DNA of 52,353 bases from Tatlockia sp. (lineage in GTDB: Bacteria; Pseudomonadota; Gammaproteobacteria; Legionellales; Legionellaceae): assembly GCA_013697725.1 (NCBI GenBank), contig JACCWI010000048.1, forward strand, positions 1 through 52,353, written 5' to 3'. Below, piece after piece: positions 7,334 through 16,182 of this stretch. Both the position numbers and the translations under genes were made by a program. The notes under the pieces were generated by a model. That model was not told the DNA's origin. It did not search any database and was given only the letters and a program-made list of their open reading frames with translations. Within the stretch, counting starts at the first letter, position 1, and each line of letters begins with the position of its first letter.

Positions 7334-8815
7334 ATGAAGAATGAGCCGTTAATTCAAACTTTGGCACAAATTATACCTTCCCTTCCAGGTTGCGCTTGGC
7401 TCACCGATAATAAAGGAATTTACCAGAGCTGTAATGCCGAACAAAGGGCAGTTTTCGGTCTAAGTAATTTGGATAATATCGTCAATTTTACACATAAATC
7501 CCTTCCCTCCTTCCAACGCCTGTCTGAATTAAGGATAGTATGGGAAACGTCCATCAGAAAGGTAATTCGTTCTAAGCTCCCGCTCCAGTTCGAATCCTGC
7601 CTTTGCAACCCAAACGGACAAATCATACGTTATCAAATAATACCTCTACTAGACCAAAACCGACTTCTTGGGCTACTGGGTATTTCTATCAATGATTCTT
7701 CCAAGTCTTTCCATCAGATTGCTGTGCTTAAAAAAATACTCGATAATTTGCCTGAGCATGTCTACTGGAAGGATGCTGAGGGTATTTATTTAGGGTGTAA
7801 CCTCAATCAAGCCCTGGATTTAAATTTAGAAAATAGTGATGCAATTATTGGAAAAACTGATTATGAATTGTCTCCAAAAGCACTTGCTGACGCATTTAGA
7901 ACAATTGATCAACAAGTGATTGTTGAACGGCAAAAAATTGAAGCAGAAGAAATCGTCATCAGGGATAATAAGCCGCGAGTCGTACTGTCTAAAAAAATTC
8001 CTTTATTGAATGCTGAGCAGGTAGTTACAGGAATTTTGGGCATTTCTTTTGACATTACAGAGCTCAAAGAAACACAAAAAGAATTACGCGCTGCCAAAGA
8101 AAAAGCCGAAGCCGCAAATTACATTATGACTGAATTTATCGCGAACATAGGTCATGATTTATCAACACCCATCTCTGATGTGGGAAGTATCGCGCAATTG
8201 CTTGATGGCTATTCCGATGAATATCCTGAGCTTAAAGGATTGTTTGAAACCTTAGCAGAACGAGCAAATGCCTGTGAGGCTGTGCGAAAATCAATAATTA
8301 ATGCCACATCGATTTCTAATTTAGCCATTAAACCTGAGCCCTTCTCCATTATTGAGGAATTACTGGCGATAGAAACTGCACTCAGACCCTCTATTGGGTC
8401 CAAAGACTTAAAAATAATTATTCATCCCTTAAAACCCAAAAAAGAGGATTGTATTGAGACGGACAGAACTAAATTTCACGAAATAATCTACGATTTGATG
8501 TCTAACGCCATTAATTTTACTGAAAAAGGGAAAATAGAAGTTGCCGTTAAGAAAGAAAATGATTTTTTTCATATTGAAATTTCGGATACAGGTATTGGCA
8601 TTCCTCGTGATAAACACGACTATATTTTCGAACAATACACCAAGCTTTCACGTTCTAATAGATACGGGGCTATGTTTAAAGGAGTCGGTGCGGGCTTGTA
8701 CCTCGCGAGAATTCGAGCAAACACTATCAACGGAACTATTCAAGTGAAGAGTCAAGTAAATAAAGGGTCTACCTTTACACTTATCGTACCAGTACATCCT
8801 CATAAAAGTTCATGA
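7334..8815 (+). CDS. PAS-domain sensor histidine kinase
   Basis: A two-component sensor without transmembrane segments, hence cytosolic. Two PAS-like domains occupy about residues 9-110 (PGCAWLTDNKGIYQSCNAEQ) and 132-240 (ILDNLPEHVYWKDAEGIYLG). The second is a PAS/PAC type with a following helix (ETQKELRAAKEKAEAAN). The H-box is FIANIGHDLSTPIS with phospho-acceptor His274. The ATPase domain shows the N-box (LMSNAINFTEKG), DTGIGIP and a G2 region (GVGAGLYLARIRA). AGGA precedes the ATG. It converges with a single-receiver protein 20 bp away, its likely partner. The signal sensed is unknown. Confidence 0.9.
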   Translation: MKNEPLIQTLAQIIPSLPGCAWLTDNKGIYQSCNAEQRAVFGLSNLDNIVNFTHKSLPSFQRLSELRIVWETSIRKVIRSKLPLQFESCLCNPNGQIIRYQIIPLLDQNRLLGLLGISINDSSKSFHQIAVLKKILDNLPEHVYWKDAEGIYLGCNLNQALDLNLENSDAIIGKTDYELSPKALADAFRTIDQQVIVERQKIEAEEIVIRDNKPRVVLSKKIPLLNAEQVVTGILGISFDITELKETQKELRAAKEKAEAANYIMTEFIANIGHDLSTPISDVGSIAQLLDGYSDEYPELKGLFETLAERANACEAVRKSIINATSISNLAIKPEPFSIIEELLAIETALRPSIGSKDLKIIIHPLKPKKEDCIETDRTKFHEIIYDLMSNAINFTEKGKIEVAVKKENDFFHIEISDTGIGIPRDKHDYIFEQYTKLSRSNRYGAMFKGVGAGLYLARIRANTINGTIQVKSQVNKGSTFTLIVPVHPHKSS

Positions 8816-8835
8816 AAGGATCGTCATCTTTGTAG

Positions 8836-9216
8836 CTATTTACAAAACGTTAAAAAGTGCTCAGCCTTCGCTTTGGTTAGCGGTTTATCGATAGCCTCTT
8901 GCATCCCTGCGTTTAGGTATTCTTGCTTTTCATCAGGACTATTATTAGCGGTCACGGCTATGATAGGAATGGGTATAAGGTGATTAATGGCCTCGTACTC
9001 CCGAATAGCCTTACAGGTTTCTGAACCTGATAGGGTGGGCAAGCCGATGTCCATACAAATTCCGTTATAATGGTTTTTTTTGACTAACTGAACTGCCTTT
9101 TCACCATCATCGGTAGCCTCAACTTGGCATCCAAGCATTTCAAAAATTCGAAGGGCTGCTTGCGCCGCTATGGGGTTATCTTCAACAATTAAAATTGAGG
9201 TTTTATTTGCAGGCAT
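8836..9216 (-). CDS. Single-domain response regulator (receiver only)
   Basis: A 126-residue CheY-like receiver. Acidic pocket residues lie in LIVEDNP (Glu12-Asp13), the phospho-acceptor Asp56 in CMDIGLP, the conserved Thr89 in AVTANN and Lys111 in DKPLT. There is no output domain, so it acts by protein contact or in a phosphorelay. The start at 9216 is chosen for the AGGAAGAG ribosome binding site; the upstream in-frame ATG would add 36 residues that really belong to a decayed receiver copy. It converges with the histidine kinase at 7334-8815, which suggests a cognate pair. Confidence 0.88.
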   Translation of the reverse strand: MPANKTSILIVEDNPIAAQAALRIFEMLGCQVEATDDGEKAVQLVKKNHYNGICMDIGLPTLSGSETCKAIREYEAINHLIPIPIIAVTANNSPDEKQEYLNAGMQEAIDKPLTKAKAEHFLTFCK

Positions 9217-9259
9217 TTGCTCTTCCTTTGCAATAAGATAAAAATAAAAATAATAGCAT

Positions 9260-9454
9260 TTTATTTTCCACAAGTGGCTTTTGAATGAATTCCTGCATAC
9301 CAACTGCCAAACACTCTTTTTCATCGCCAGACGCGCTTACCGCAATGATTGGCATTCGTATTAGTTATGAAGAGTTTGCAGACTCATAAATATTTAACCA
9401 AGATTCCCATAATTTATTTACATGATTTTCAATCCCTTGAGCCAAATGAAGAAC
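9260..9454 (-). pseudogene. Decayed receiver-domain copy
   Basis: The minus strand encodes, in one frame, VLHLAQGIENHVNKLWESWL, then NIYESANSS, a stop (9365-9367), and LIRMPIIAVSASGDEKECLA continuing to VGMQEFIQKPLVENK. The second part aligns with IPIIAVTANNSPDEKQEYLN and AGMQEAIDKPL of the neighbouring intact receiver, including the Thr/Ser and Lys switch positions. It is upstream of, and in tandem with, the intact gene, so a duplication or an older fused receiver has decayed. The stretch 9455-9636 shows no further coding signal. Confidence 0.6.
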
Positions 9455-9636
9455 TTAGCACCGTTATGTGACAAAAAGGAATTATAGAAGCGTTAAGAAA
9501 GTGGAAGAAATTAGTTTTCTTTCATCTTAGTCAGGAAACCGATATAAATAGTCTTACGCTTCTTAAGCATTGAGTTTCAGTAGACCCACAGTATTTAGGA
9601 ATCATCCCCTTGTAAGCTCACACCGTCTGTCATCAA

Positions 9637-10398
9637 TCATTCATTATCAATCTTGGTCGCTAATGAAATTATTTGTTTTGCCGCTTCGGGTGCAAATGTC
9701 TCTGTAGCACAGGATAGCTCATGAAAATATTGATTATCATACCAATGCAATAGATAAGCAAAGCCCTCCTCCTTTCTTCCTTCATTCATAACCTGAGCAG
9801 GTTTTTTATTGATATAGTGACTTATTTGTTTTTTAGACAAACGAATGGCACTGCCATTTAAAGTCACTGAGGATTTCATATATTTACAAGTTCCAACGTC
9901 TGGATAATTAAAGTACTGAACAATCCCAGTCCATCCAGAATTAAGATAAGTCATAGCAGGAGCAAAACCTAAAGTATTTTTGTCTGATATAAAAGATAAA
10001 GGATGATAATCAAAGGCTAATTTAATATTGGAAAATGATTTTTTTAAATGGGTATCTGTTGGGTCACTGGTGGTAAAGAATTTAGCATCATCAGGTGATT
10101 GAAAATGATGCTTCTTCATCGCTATCAGTTGTACCGCTGCATAAGATTTCCTAGGCACGTAACCTAATGTTTTTTGGCTTTCTAGAGCAAATGTGATGCG
10201 CTGAGGAAGTTTTATATTCGGTAATTCAGAATCATCGACAAAGCGAACACCTTCGCCTGTTTGAGGAAGTTTTGAACTATCAATTTGTTCCATTGGCTCA
10301 CCAGTAGCCTCTGCTTTAATTCCTGTGAGGGGAGCGGCAAAAACAGTGGATGTTAATCCAACTGCTAACATTGTGTTTAAAAAATTTAATTTAATCAT
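9637..10398 (-). CDS. Secreted hypothetical protein, second gene of a two-gene operon
   Basis: 253 residues with a signal peptide (MIKLNFLNTMLAVGLTSTVF, cleaved near residue 21). The mature part has no recognised domain. It starts with a segment rich in Glu, Asp and Pro, followed by a mixed alpha/beta region with two cysteines (GTCKYMKSS and ELSCATET) that could form a disulfide. Its ATG overlaps the stop of the upstream secreted gene as ATGA, so the two are translationally coupled and probably act together in the periplasm or outside the cell. No lipobox, no repeats, no catalytic motif. Function unknown. Confidence 0.75.
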   Translation of the reverse strand: MIKLNFLNTMLAVGLTSTVFAAPLTGIKAEATGEPMEQIDSSKLPQTGEGVRFVDDSELPNIKLPQRITFALESQKTLGYVPRKSYAAVQLIAMKKHHFQSPDDAKFFTTSDPTDTHLKKSFSNIKLAFDYHPLSFISDKNTLGFAPAMTYLNSGWTGIVQYFNYPDVGTCKYMKSSVTLNGSAIRLSKKQISHYINKKPAQVMNEGRKEEGFAYLLHWYDNQYFHELSCATETFAPEAAKQIISLATKIDNE

Positions 10399-10778
10399 TT
10401 ATCCCACCATCCATCATAAATATTACAATCATCTGCACTAGTATTGGCAAATTTCTCAGTATTGCCCCAGTGATTTAATCCCCAATGCTGACCCTCAACG
10501 TGCCAATTATCATCGCGACTCGAATAACCTTCGGCGAAATGGTAGACAGCAGAGCGCCAGGTTTTATGCCAACCTGAAACTAAGTCACATCGCCATTTAA
10601 AATTTGGGCTTTCATGTTGTGAGAAGGTCTGGAGATCATGCGGATTATTAAATTCCCAGCTCACTGACTCATTGAAACCATTGCAATTGGCACGACTATG
10701 CATAGTAAAACCATAAAATCCTGCATGAGCAGATACTGAGATCAAAGAGATAATTATTATTTTTCCTAAGTACTTCAT
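10395..10778 (-). CDS. Small secreted Trp-rich protein, first gene of a two-gene operon
   Basis: 127 residues: signal peptide ending SVSAHA (cleavage after residue 19), then a mature domain of about 108 residues with many tryptophans and three cysteines (RANCNGF, KWRCDLV, ADDCNIYDG). The repeated aromatic and polar pattern (HVEGQHWGLNHWGNTEKF) suggests a compact secreted fold. GGGAG precedes the ATG. It overlaps the next gene by 4 bp. Not recognised; could be a carbohydrate-binding, immunity or toxin-like partner of the downstream product, but nothing in the sequence decides this. Confidence 0.72.
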   Translation of the reverse strand: MKYLGKIIIISLISVSAHAGFYGFTMHSRANCNGFNESVSWEFNNPHDLQTFSQHESPNFKWRCDLVSGWHKTWRSAVYHFAEGYSSRDDNWHVEGQHWGLNHWGNTEKFANTSADDCNIYDGWWDK

Positions 10779-11369
10779 ATAGACTTTACTCCCTATTAAT
10801 CCATAAATTAAACGTTCTTAAAAACTTTTTGAGTTCGAAAGAGGATATAAAATGCTATCATTTTAGTCCATTTTAAATTCAAGCATCAAATAATCTCCCC
10901 GAAAAATAAGCTTTTTTAACCAATTTTTCAAGGCATTAAATAGCAAATTAGTATTTCAGTTTATTGAGTTAATGTTTACTTATAACTTGATAAATAATTA
11001 ACCGCTTATAATTTTTTCACTGTTAGAAATGCTCTTATAGACCAAAGACCAATAAAAAGTAACAATAAAAGCACTTATTGTATTGATTTATCCTTTAACC
11101 TTGAGTCTGTTAATAATATTTTTATCAATGAAATTTCTATAATTTTTAAAACTCTTTTGTCACTTGGATTAAAAACGAATAATAGATCTTAAATGCTAAG
11201 GGATAATTCTTTTAAATTTTTTAATAATCAATGATTTGTTCTTAATCTATTAATCATTATTAATTTGTTTGGGCGTAAGTTCGTAAATCCCAGATTGCTT
11301 TCCCATTTATTATCAAATAATATTGCCTTCGGATAGCAGTCCATCTAAATATTATGGAGATTAGAAATA
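10779..11369. other. AT-rich intergenic region
   Basis: About 590 bp between divergent genes. I see no open frame that looks like protein, no RNA gene and no convincing promoter; a TTGATA...TATAAT pair near 10987 has a 14-nt spacer, too short. A GGAG lies 10 nt before the deacetylase start at 11370. Confidence 0.5.
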
Positions 11370-12157
11370 ATGAAAGACCACGATCATAATGGTCATTATG
11401 ACTCATTGGAGATAGCCATTACCGTTGATGATTTGCCTAGACATGGAGATACTGTTGGGTCGTATGATAGGTGCACCATCGCAAAAGAATTTTTAAAAAG
11501 CTTTCAAAAACATAATATTAGTTCGGTTATTGGATTTGTAAATGGAGTGCATTTTGAAAAATTTCCGCAAGATGAGTTAGTATTTAAATTATGGATAGAG
11601 GCTGGTAATTTTTTAGGAAATCATACCTATAGTCATCTTGATTTTAGTAAAGTTGAAATCCCCGAATATATATCTGATATTGAAAAAAATGAGTCCATAA
11701 TTTATCGGCATCAAGACACTTCTGATGTATTTCGATATCCATATTTAGCCCCTGGGGAAACAGAGCACAAGCAACATACAATAAAGCAGTATCTAAAAGA
11801 AAAAAATTACAAAATAGCCCTGTTACGGTCGATTTTTATGATTTTCTTTGGAATACACCCGTTTGTAAAAGTATTGTCAATAAAGATATTAACGCGTTCG
11901 AGACGCTTAAAAAATTATACGTTGAATCTGCAGTTGAAAAAATTAACTTAGCAAGTCATATTTCCAGAAAAATTTTTAAGAGAAATATTAAACATATATT
12001 ACTTATCCATTTTGGAATTGCCACTTCATTATTCTTTGATGAAGTTATTTATGCCTATAAAGAAATGGGTTGGAATTTCATCGAGTTAAATAGAGCTTTA
12101 GAAGATCCTGTCTATCAAAATGAATCTCCAATACTTTTAGATCAAGGATTAAACTGA
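11370..12157 (+). pseudogene. Polysaccharide deacetylase, frameshifted
   Basis: The N-terminal part is a NodB-type deacetylase: AITVDDLPRHGD carries the catalytic/metal Asp pair and NFLGNHTYSHLDFSK the His pair of the HxxSH-like motif; FRYPYLAPGE is motif 3. The frame then reads LLRSIFMIFF and ends at 11951, but deleting the shift at 11817-11820 restores PVTVDFYDFLWNTPVCKSIV and onward to a TGA at 12155-12157, the expected family C-terminus (HFGIATSLFFDEVIYAYKEM). One missing base in the run GCCCT explains it. The gene is therefore a recent pseudogene, unless the shift is a sequencing error. It leads a decaying cluster. Confidence 0.8.
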
Positions 12158-12189
12158 AAGTTTCCAATTTTCTTCAAACTAAAACAAAT

Positions 12190-13056
12190 ATGGATTTCCT
12201 TTGTTATGCTCGGGGCTGCGCACTCAATTGCATGGCTAATGGCATGTTATTAAAACAATCAAACTTTAATAACATATTTGTTCCTCCGGCTCCTAATGAT
12301 GCGGGAACAGCACTGGAATGTGCCATCTATGGCTTGGTTGATATTTTAGAATATCCCTCTCAATTTAAATGGAAATCGGATTACTTGGGTGAGAAATCTT
12401 ATATTTCCCAATTGATTAAACAAATTGAGCTTGGGGACTGTTAATTTTGGAACAACCTGAAAATTTACAAGAAACAGTTATTAATCTGCTGACCCAAGGA
12501 AATATTTTAGCTTTATTCCAAGGATGAAGTGAATTTGGACCACGTGCTTTAGGAAACCGTAGTATAATTGCCGATCCACGCTATTCTGTTAGACGACATG
12601 GATTAACCAAAGCATAAAAGGCCGCGAATGGTATCGCCCAGTAGCTCCGTTGGTTCTTGAAGAAGACCTTTCAATTATTTTTGAAAAAGATAGCCCTTCT
12701 CCTTATGCAGTTCGCTTTTTCTGTAAAAAAAAATATCAATTGTTAATAACCGCCGCAAATCATATAAATAATACAGCTCGCTTACAAACCGTTTCTGAAC
12801 TGGATAATCCCTTTTTACATTCATTACTAAAAGCGTTTAAAAAGGAATCAGGAGTAGAGGGGATACTATTGCTGAAACTCTGGAAGATGCAATAAACTAC
12901 TTCGAGAACAAGCATCCATACACTGATGCCCCTCCATATATTATAAAGAAAAAAAATCCACCTCAAAGTCCTTTATTACTGGCAAGTATCTATGATATTT
13001 CTTTCAATCACCCAAAAGAGTTAAAATCAAAACATGATTTAAATGAAATCTATTAA
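12190..13056 (+). pseudogene. Carbamoyltransferase (NodU/CmcH-type), truncated and multiply broken
   Basis: Only the C-terminal domain survives. LCYARGCALNCMANGMLL and NIFVPPAPNDAGTALECAIY match NodU-type carbamoyltransferases, followed in other frames by SEFGPRALGNRSIIADPR, then IKGREWYRPVAPLVLEED, and AETLEDAINYFENKHPYTDA. Lesions include a stop at 12444 with a frame change, an in-frame TGA at 12535-12537 (normally Trp), another frame change near 12605, loss of the segment between ESGV and AETLED near 12855, and absence of the whole N-terminal catalytic half. Intact proteins are about 550-600 residues. It once carbamoylated a sugar or small molecule. Confidence 0.85.
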
Positions 13057-13068
13057 TTAAGGGATAAA

Positions 13069-13719
13069 ATGGCTGAAGTAACTGAGATTGCTATAAAATT
13101 ATGGAATTATCACTATTTAAATCATAAGGTAGTTAAAGCAGATTGTATAATAGGTTTAGGAAGTTATGATTTAAGAGTAGCAGAAAAATGTGCCCAGCTT
13201 TATTTAAACAACTATGCGCCCTTAGTAATTTTTTCAGGAATGTATGGCAACTGGACAAAAACGTTATGGCACAAAACGGAGTCAGAAATATTTTCTGAAC
13301 ATGCAATTAAAAACGGTTTACCTCAAAAAGGCATCAAATTAGAATCCAAGTCAACCAATATAGGTGAAAATGCATCATTTACCAAACAGCTAATTATTGA
13401 TGAAAATATAATCGCCACCAAAATTATTGTAGTAACAAAACCTAACACGCAACGGCGAGCCTATGCCACATTCAAAAAGATTTGGCCGGAAGTGGATGTT
13501 GTAGTAACTTCCTTTGATTTACCTTTTGAAAGTCACACCACTCAGTACGTAAGCGAAGAAATGCTTATTAATGAAATGGTGGGTGATTTACAAAGAATTA
13601 AATTATACCCTAAACTGGGCTATCAAATTAACCAGGACATTCCAGATGATATAGAAAAGGCTTATCAAGAATTAATTTCATTGGGATACACTCATCATTT
13701 AGTAAATGAAACTTTATGA
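13069..13719 (+). CDS. YdcF-like (DUF218) protein
   Basis: 216 residues without a membrane anchor. The DUF218/YdcF family signature is clear: DCIIGLGSYDLRVAEKCAQL, LVIFSGMYGNWTKTLW, KTESEIFSEHAIKNG and the ESKSTNIGENASFTKQ segment with the conserved S-T-N-x-x-E-N. Family members bind nucleotides (YdcF binds SAM) or act in envelope biogenesis (ElyC, SanA). It is the only intact gene in the decaying cluster 11370-13982. AAGGGAT precedes the ATG, and its TGA overlaps the ATG of the broken MFS gene, so the cluster was one operon: deacetylase, carbamoyltransferase, YdcF, exporter. Confidence 0.82.
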   Translation: MAEVTEIAIKLWNYHYLNHKVVKADCIIGLGSYDLRVAEKCAQLYLNNYAPLVIFSGMYGNWTKTLWHKTESEIFSEHAIKNGLPQKGIKLESKSTNIGENASFTKQLIIDENIIATKIIVVTKPNTQRRAYATFKKIWPEVDVVVTSFDLPFESHTTQYVSEEMLINEMVGDLQRIKLYPKLGYQINQDIPDDIEKAYQELISLGYTHHLVNETL

Positions 13720-13982
13720 AATTTAATTCAAATACAAATATATGGCTTTTATTTTTAGCTTTCCCTATATCTCAGTTTGGATTTTCATTATTTTTGCCTT
13801 CGTTGCCTGAAATTTCACTTAAACAAAATGCCTCAATCTCATTAACCAACTAACCGTCTCTTTTATATGATAGGTCTTTTGGTTTCCCAGTTAATCTATG
13901 GCCATTATCTGATTTTTATGGAAGAAAAAAGATAATGCTCTCCGGAATTGAAGTATTTAATTGTTCTGCACGTCCTGTTTGA
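13716..13982 (+). pseudogene. MFS drug-resistance transporter (Bcr/CflA-like) remnant
   Basis: Starts with an ATGA overlap with the preceding gene. It reads NIWLLFLAFPISQFGFSLFL PSLPEISLKQ, a typical first helix of Bcr/CflA exporters. A frame change near 13850 leads to LTVSLFYMIGLLVSQLIYG, and another returns to LSDFYGRKKIMLSG, the conserved loop 2-3 motif (normally G-P-L-S-D-R-x-G-R-R). Only about 85 of about 400 residues remain. It presumably exported the product of the cluster or a drug. Confidence 0.75.
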
Positions 13983-13987
13983 TATCT

Positions 13988-14024
13988 ATTGAATAGTCGG
14001 ACTTTAAGTGTCCCGCTATTCAAT
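13988..14024. repeat. Strong inverted repeat (hairpin)
   Basis: ATTGAATAG (13988-13996) pairs with CTATTCAAT (14016-14024). Inside it GGAC pairs with GTCC around a 7-nt loop, with a 2x2 internal bulge. There is no T tract. It may be a terminator of the former operon or a scar at the truncation point of the MFS gene. Confidence 0.45.
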
Positions 14025-14119
14025 TAACGAGGGACAGTTTTAGAAGAATAATTTAGTAAAGAAATGTGCCCGTACATTTCGTTAACGTAACACTGTTACG
14101 AGACGTTCTCCCCTAGCTT

Positions 14120-15737
14120 TTAATAGCTTAGCTCTCTGGCACAACGGACGCTAAGTCTACTGTTCTTGGTGTCGGCGTTTTGCATACTATTACCAAAGTT
14201 CTGATTCCACGCGCTGGTAGATGGGCTGACTGCATATTCGGTAGAACTCCAGAAAATGCCTGACAAGTTACCAAATCCAATTTGCACTAAATTACTATCA
14301 ATATTGGCAAGACCGGATGCACACCCTGCTCCTTGACCTGACCCGCTTAGTTGGCAAATGGCCGGCAAGTACCACGTGCCGGTGGAAGCGCCGCCATTCA
14401 TACTCTGATAACATAGCTCTGCCGCATAACTTGAGCCTGTCCCTAAAACATTCACTATATTAAGAGTATTGCCAAGGCCATCAGTTAAACTCTGAGCACC
14501 TGGACCTATTGCAGTTAAGAATCCGCCCCAAACTGCATCTGCCAGATTAGCATTATCCCTGTACAGTAGTTGTATTGATAATATCCCAAACCAAATAGCC
14601 CCCAACAGAGAAGGCTAGTGCGGTTACAGGGGGATTGCTGATGTTGTCTCCGCTGACTGGAATACTTGCTTGAGCAATATAAGGTGTTGTGGAGGTAAAG
14701 GTGATATGACATCCATTTCCAGGAGTAATGATTGTGCAAGAACTGGCATCTTGAGTTACCCCAGTCCATGCTGACGGTAAGATCACAGAAACATTAAAGG
14801 CAGTGTTAATGCCAGTATTAGTTACTGTAATACTCCCTAAACCGCTATTAACTGGAATAGTTCCAGTCGAATTTACAGACAAAGTAGTAGTATTATTATT
14901 ACAACTAACATCCACATCCATGACGTTTGTATTAGCTATCGTTCCTGAGCCATTAGTCACTGTACAAATTTGAGCCACAGGTTGTGAAGAGACGCTCACA
15001 GCATAAGTACTGCCTTCAGCGAGTGGCATGGTAAAGGTAAAACCACCATTCGTATTTTTTATAAGAGTATCCACACCATTATTTTGTAATGTCACAGTAC
15101 CGACTAGACCAAAAATCGTACCACCTACGCTATAGGCATTTGTGGAACAACTTACCTCAACATTGGTGATATTGGAACTACCTACTGTACCTGTGCCATT
15201 TCTCACCGTACAAGTTTGAGTTGCTGGCTGGGAAGATACGGTTACAGCATAAGTACTGCCTTCAGTCACCGATGTTGCAAAACTAAAACTGCCATCCGTG
15301 TTTTGTATCAACGTATCTCCGCCATTATTTAGTAACGAAACAGAGCCAACAAGACCAGTTACCCTACCGCCTACAGTTGCGGTTACAGGATAATTGGCGT
15401 TCAAAATTATGGTAGTTGGTATTTGTGGAGTCAATGCGAATATACAAAAGCCATTAGAATAGGGAATGCATCCTCTGGGTTGATAACCGGGAGTTAACAC
15501 TTTAATCCCTACTGCTGGATAATGATGATTAGTTGTAGCGCTAATAGCTAAACTACGCGAAGAAACAGAATAGTTTTGACAGGAAATAGGAACTAAACCG
15601 TTTAAACATAAAATGACATCGGCAGCTGCATTAGCTCCTGATTCATTAATCTTAAATAATAATCCAGATGTGGAATATGCCAATGAACTGGTCATCAGCA
15701 AGATTACAATTGCCAGATTAGATATCCCTTTAATCAT
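14120..15737 (-). pseudogene. Secreted repeat protein with C-terminal DUF1566-like domain, frameshifted
   Basis: Start at 15737, with AGGGA 5 nt upstream, gives a signal peptide (MIKGISNLAIVILLMTSSLA). Then come the ISCQNYSV/GFCIF module shared with the protein at 432-1706, two tandem repeats of about 76 residues (DNA 15147-15374 and 14901-15128; NNGGDTLIQNTDGSFSF versus NNGVDTLIKNTNGGFTF, each ending in Cys) and an Ig-like stretch. The frame stops at 14553. The next frame continues as DNANLADAVWGGFLTAIGPG, WYLPAICQLSGSGQG, FWSSTEYAVS and LSVRCARE, a DUF1566/Lcl-C-like domain. Removing one G from the GGG at 14557-14559 fuses the two. Likely a surface adhesin that has recently been inactivated. 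Confidence 0.75.
14901..15374 (-). repeat. Two tandem copies of a 76-residue coding repeat
   Basis: Copies at 15147-15374 and 14901-15128 encode VGGRVTGLVGSVSLLNNGGD and VGGTIFGLVGTVTLQNNGVD respectively, both running through EGSTYAV and SSQP to a terminal VSC. The copies are diverged at DNA level, so the duplication is old. Confidence 0.8.
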
Positions 15738-16182
15738 CGCTATCCCTAATAAAAGCTTATCTTGCATCTGAATAATCGAGAGAGCTTTTGCCGATTCCAC
15801 TAACTTGGGTGTTTTTACACAGATAATTTAAATTACATAAAATAAAGTTATATAGAAAGATAGCGATCAAAACAAATAAAATATATTAATTTGTTTGTCT
15901 CTGATGGTAACCGTTCTCGATTAAAACCAAAAAAAACTTAGTGATTGTGGATTAGATAAAATGGAAGGTGTACTTACTATTAGGTTGGGAATATTCGAAC
16001 TTAATGGGAATAATGTGACTAGAAATATAGCACTGTAACTTACAATACAGCGATATGTTTTCACCAAGCTGCCAGAATAGAGCTTCATTCTAGTTTAAGA
16101 ATCTGGTTACCTAACTATATCTAATTGACTTGGTTACCCTGATGCCCTAAAATTGAACACTATATAGATCCTCAGGATAATA
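15738..16182. other. Intergenic region between divergent genes
   Basis: 445 bp, AT-rich. Contains the 5' leader of the frameshifted surface protein gene and the leader of the gene at 16183. The longest frame (about 23 codons near 15961) is not convincing. No RNA or repeat seen. Confidence 0.4.

Noticed and set aside
7585..7602. GTTCGAATCCTGC, which looks like a tRNA T-arm
   Set aside because: It lies inside the histidine kinase frame and no acceptor stem, D-arm or anticodon arm can be built around it.
9217..9324. Longer N-terminus for the receiver protein, starting at 9324
   Set aside because: The extra residues come from the frame next to the decayed receiver copy, and the ribosome binding site is at the ATG of 9216.
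10985..11012. TTGATA and TATAAT as a promoter
   Set aside because: The spacer is 14 nt, too short for sigma-70, and the position lies far from either flanking gene.
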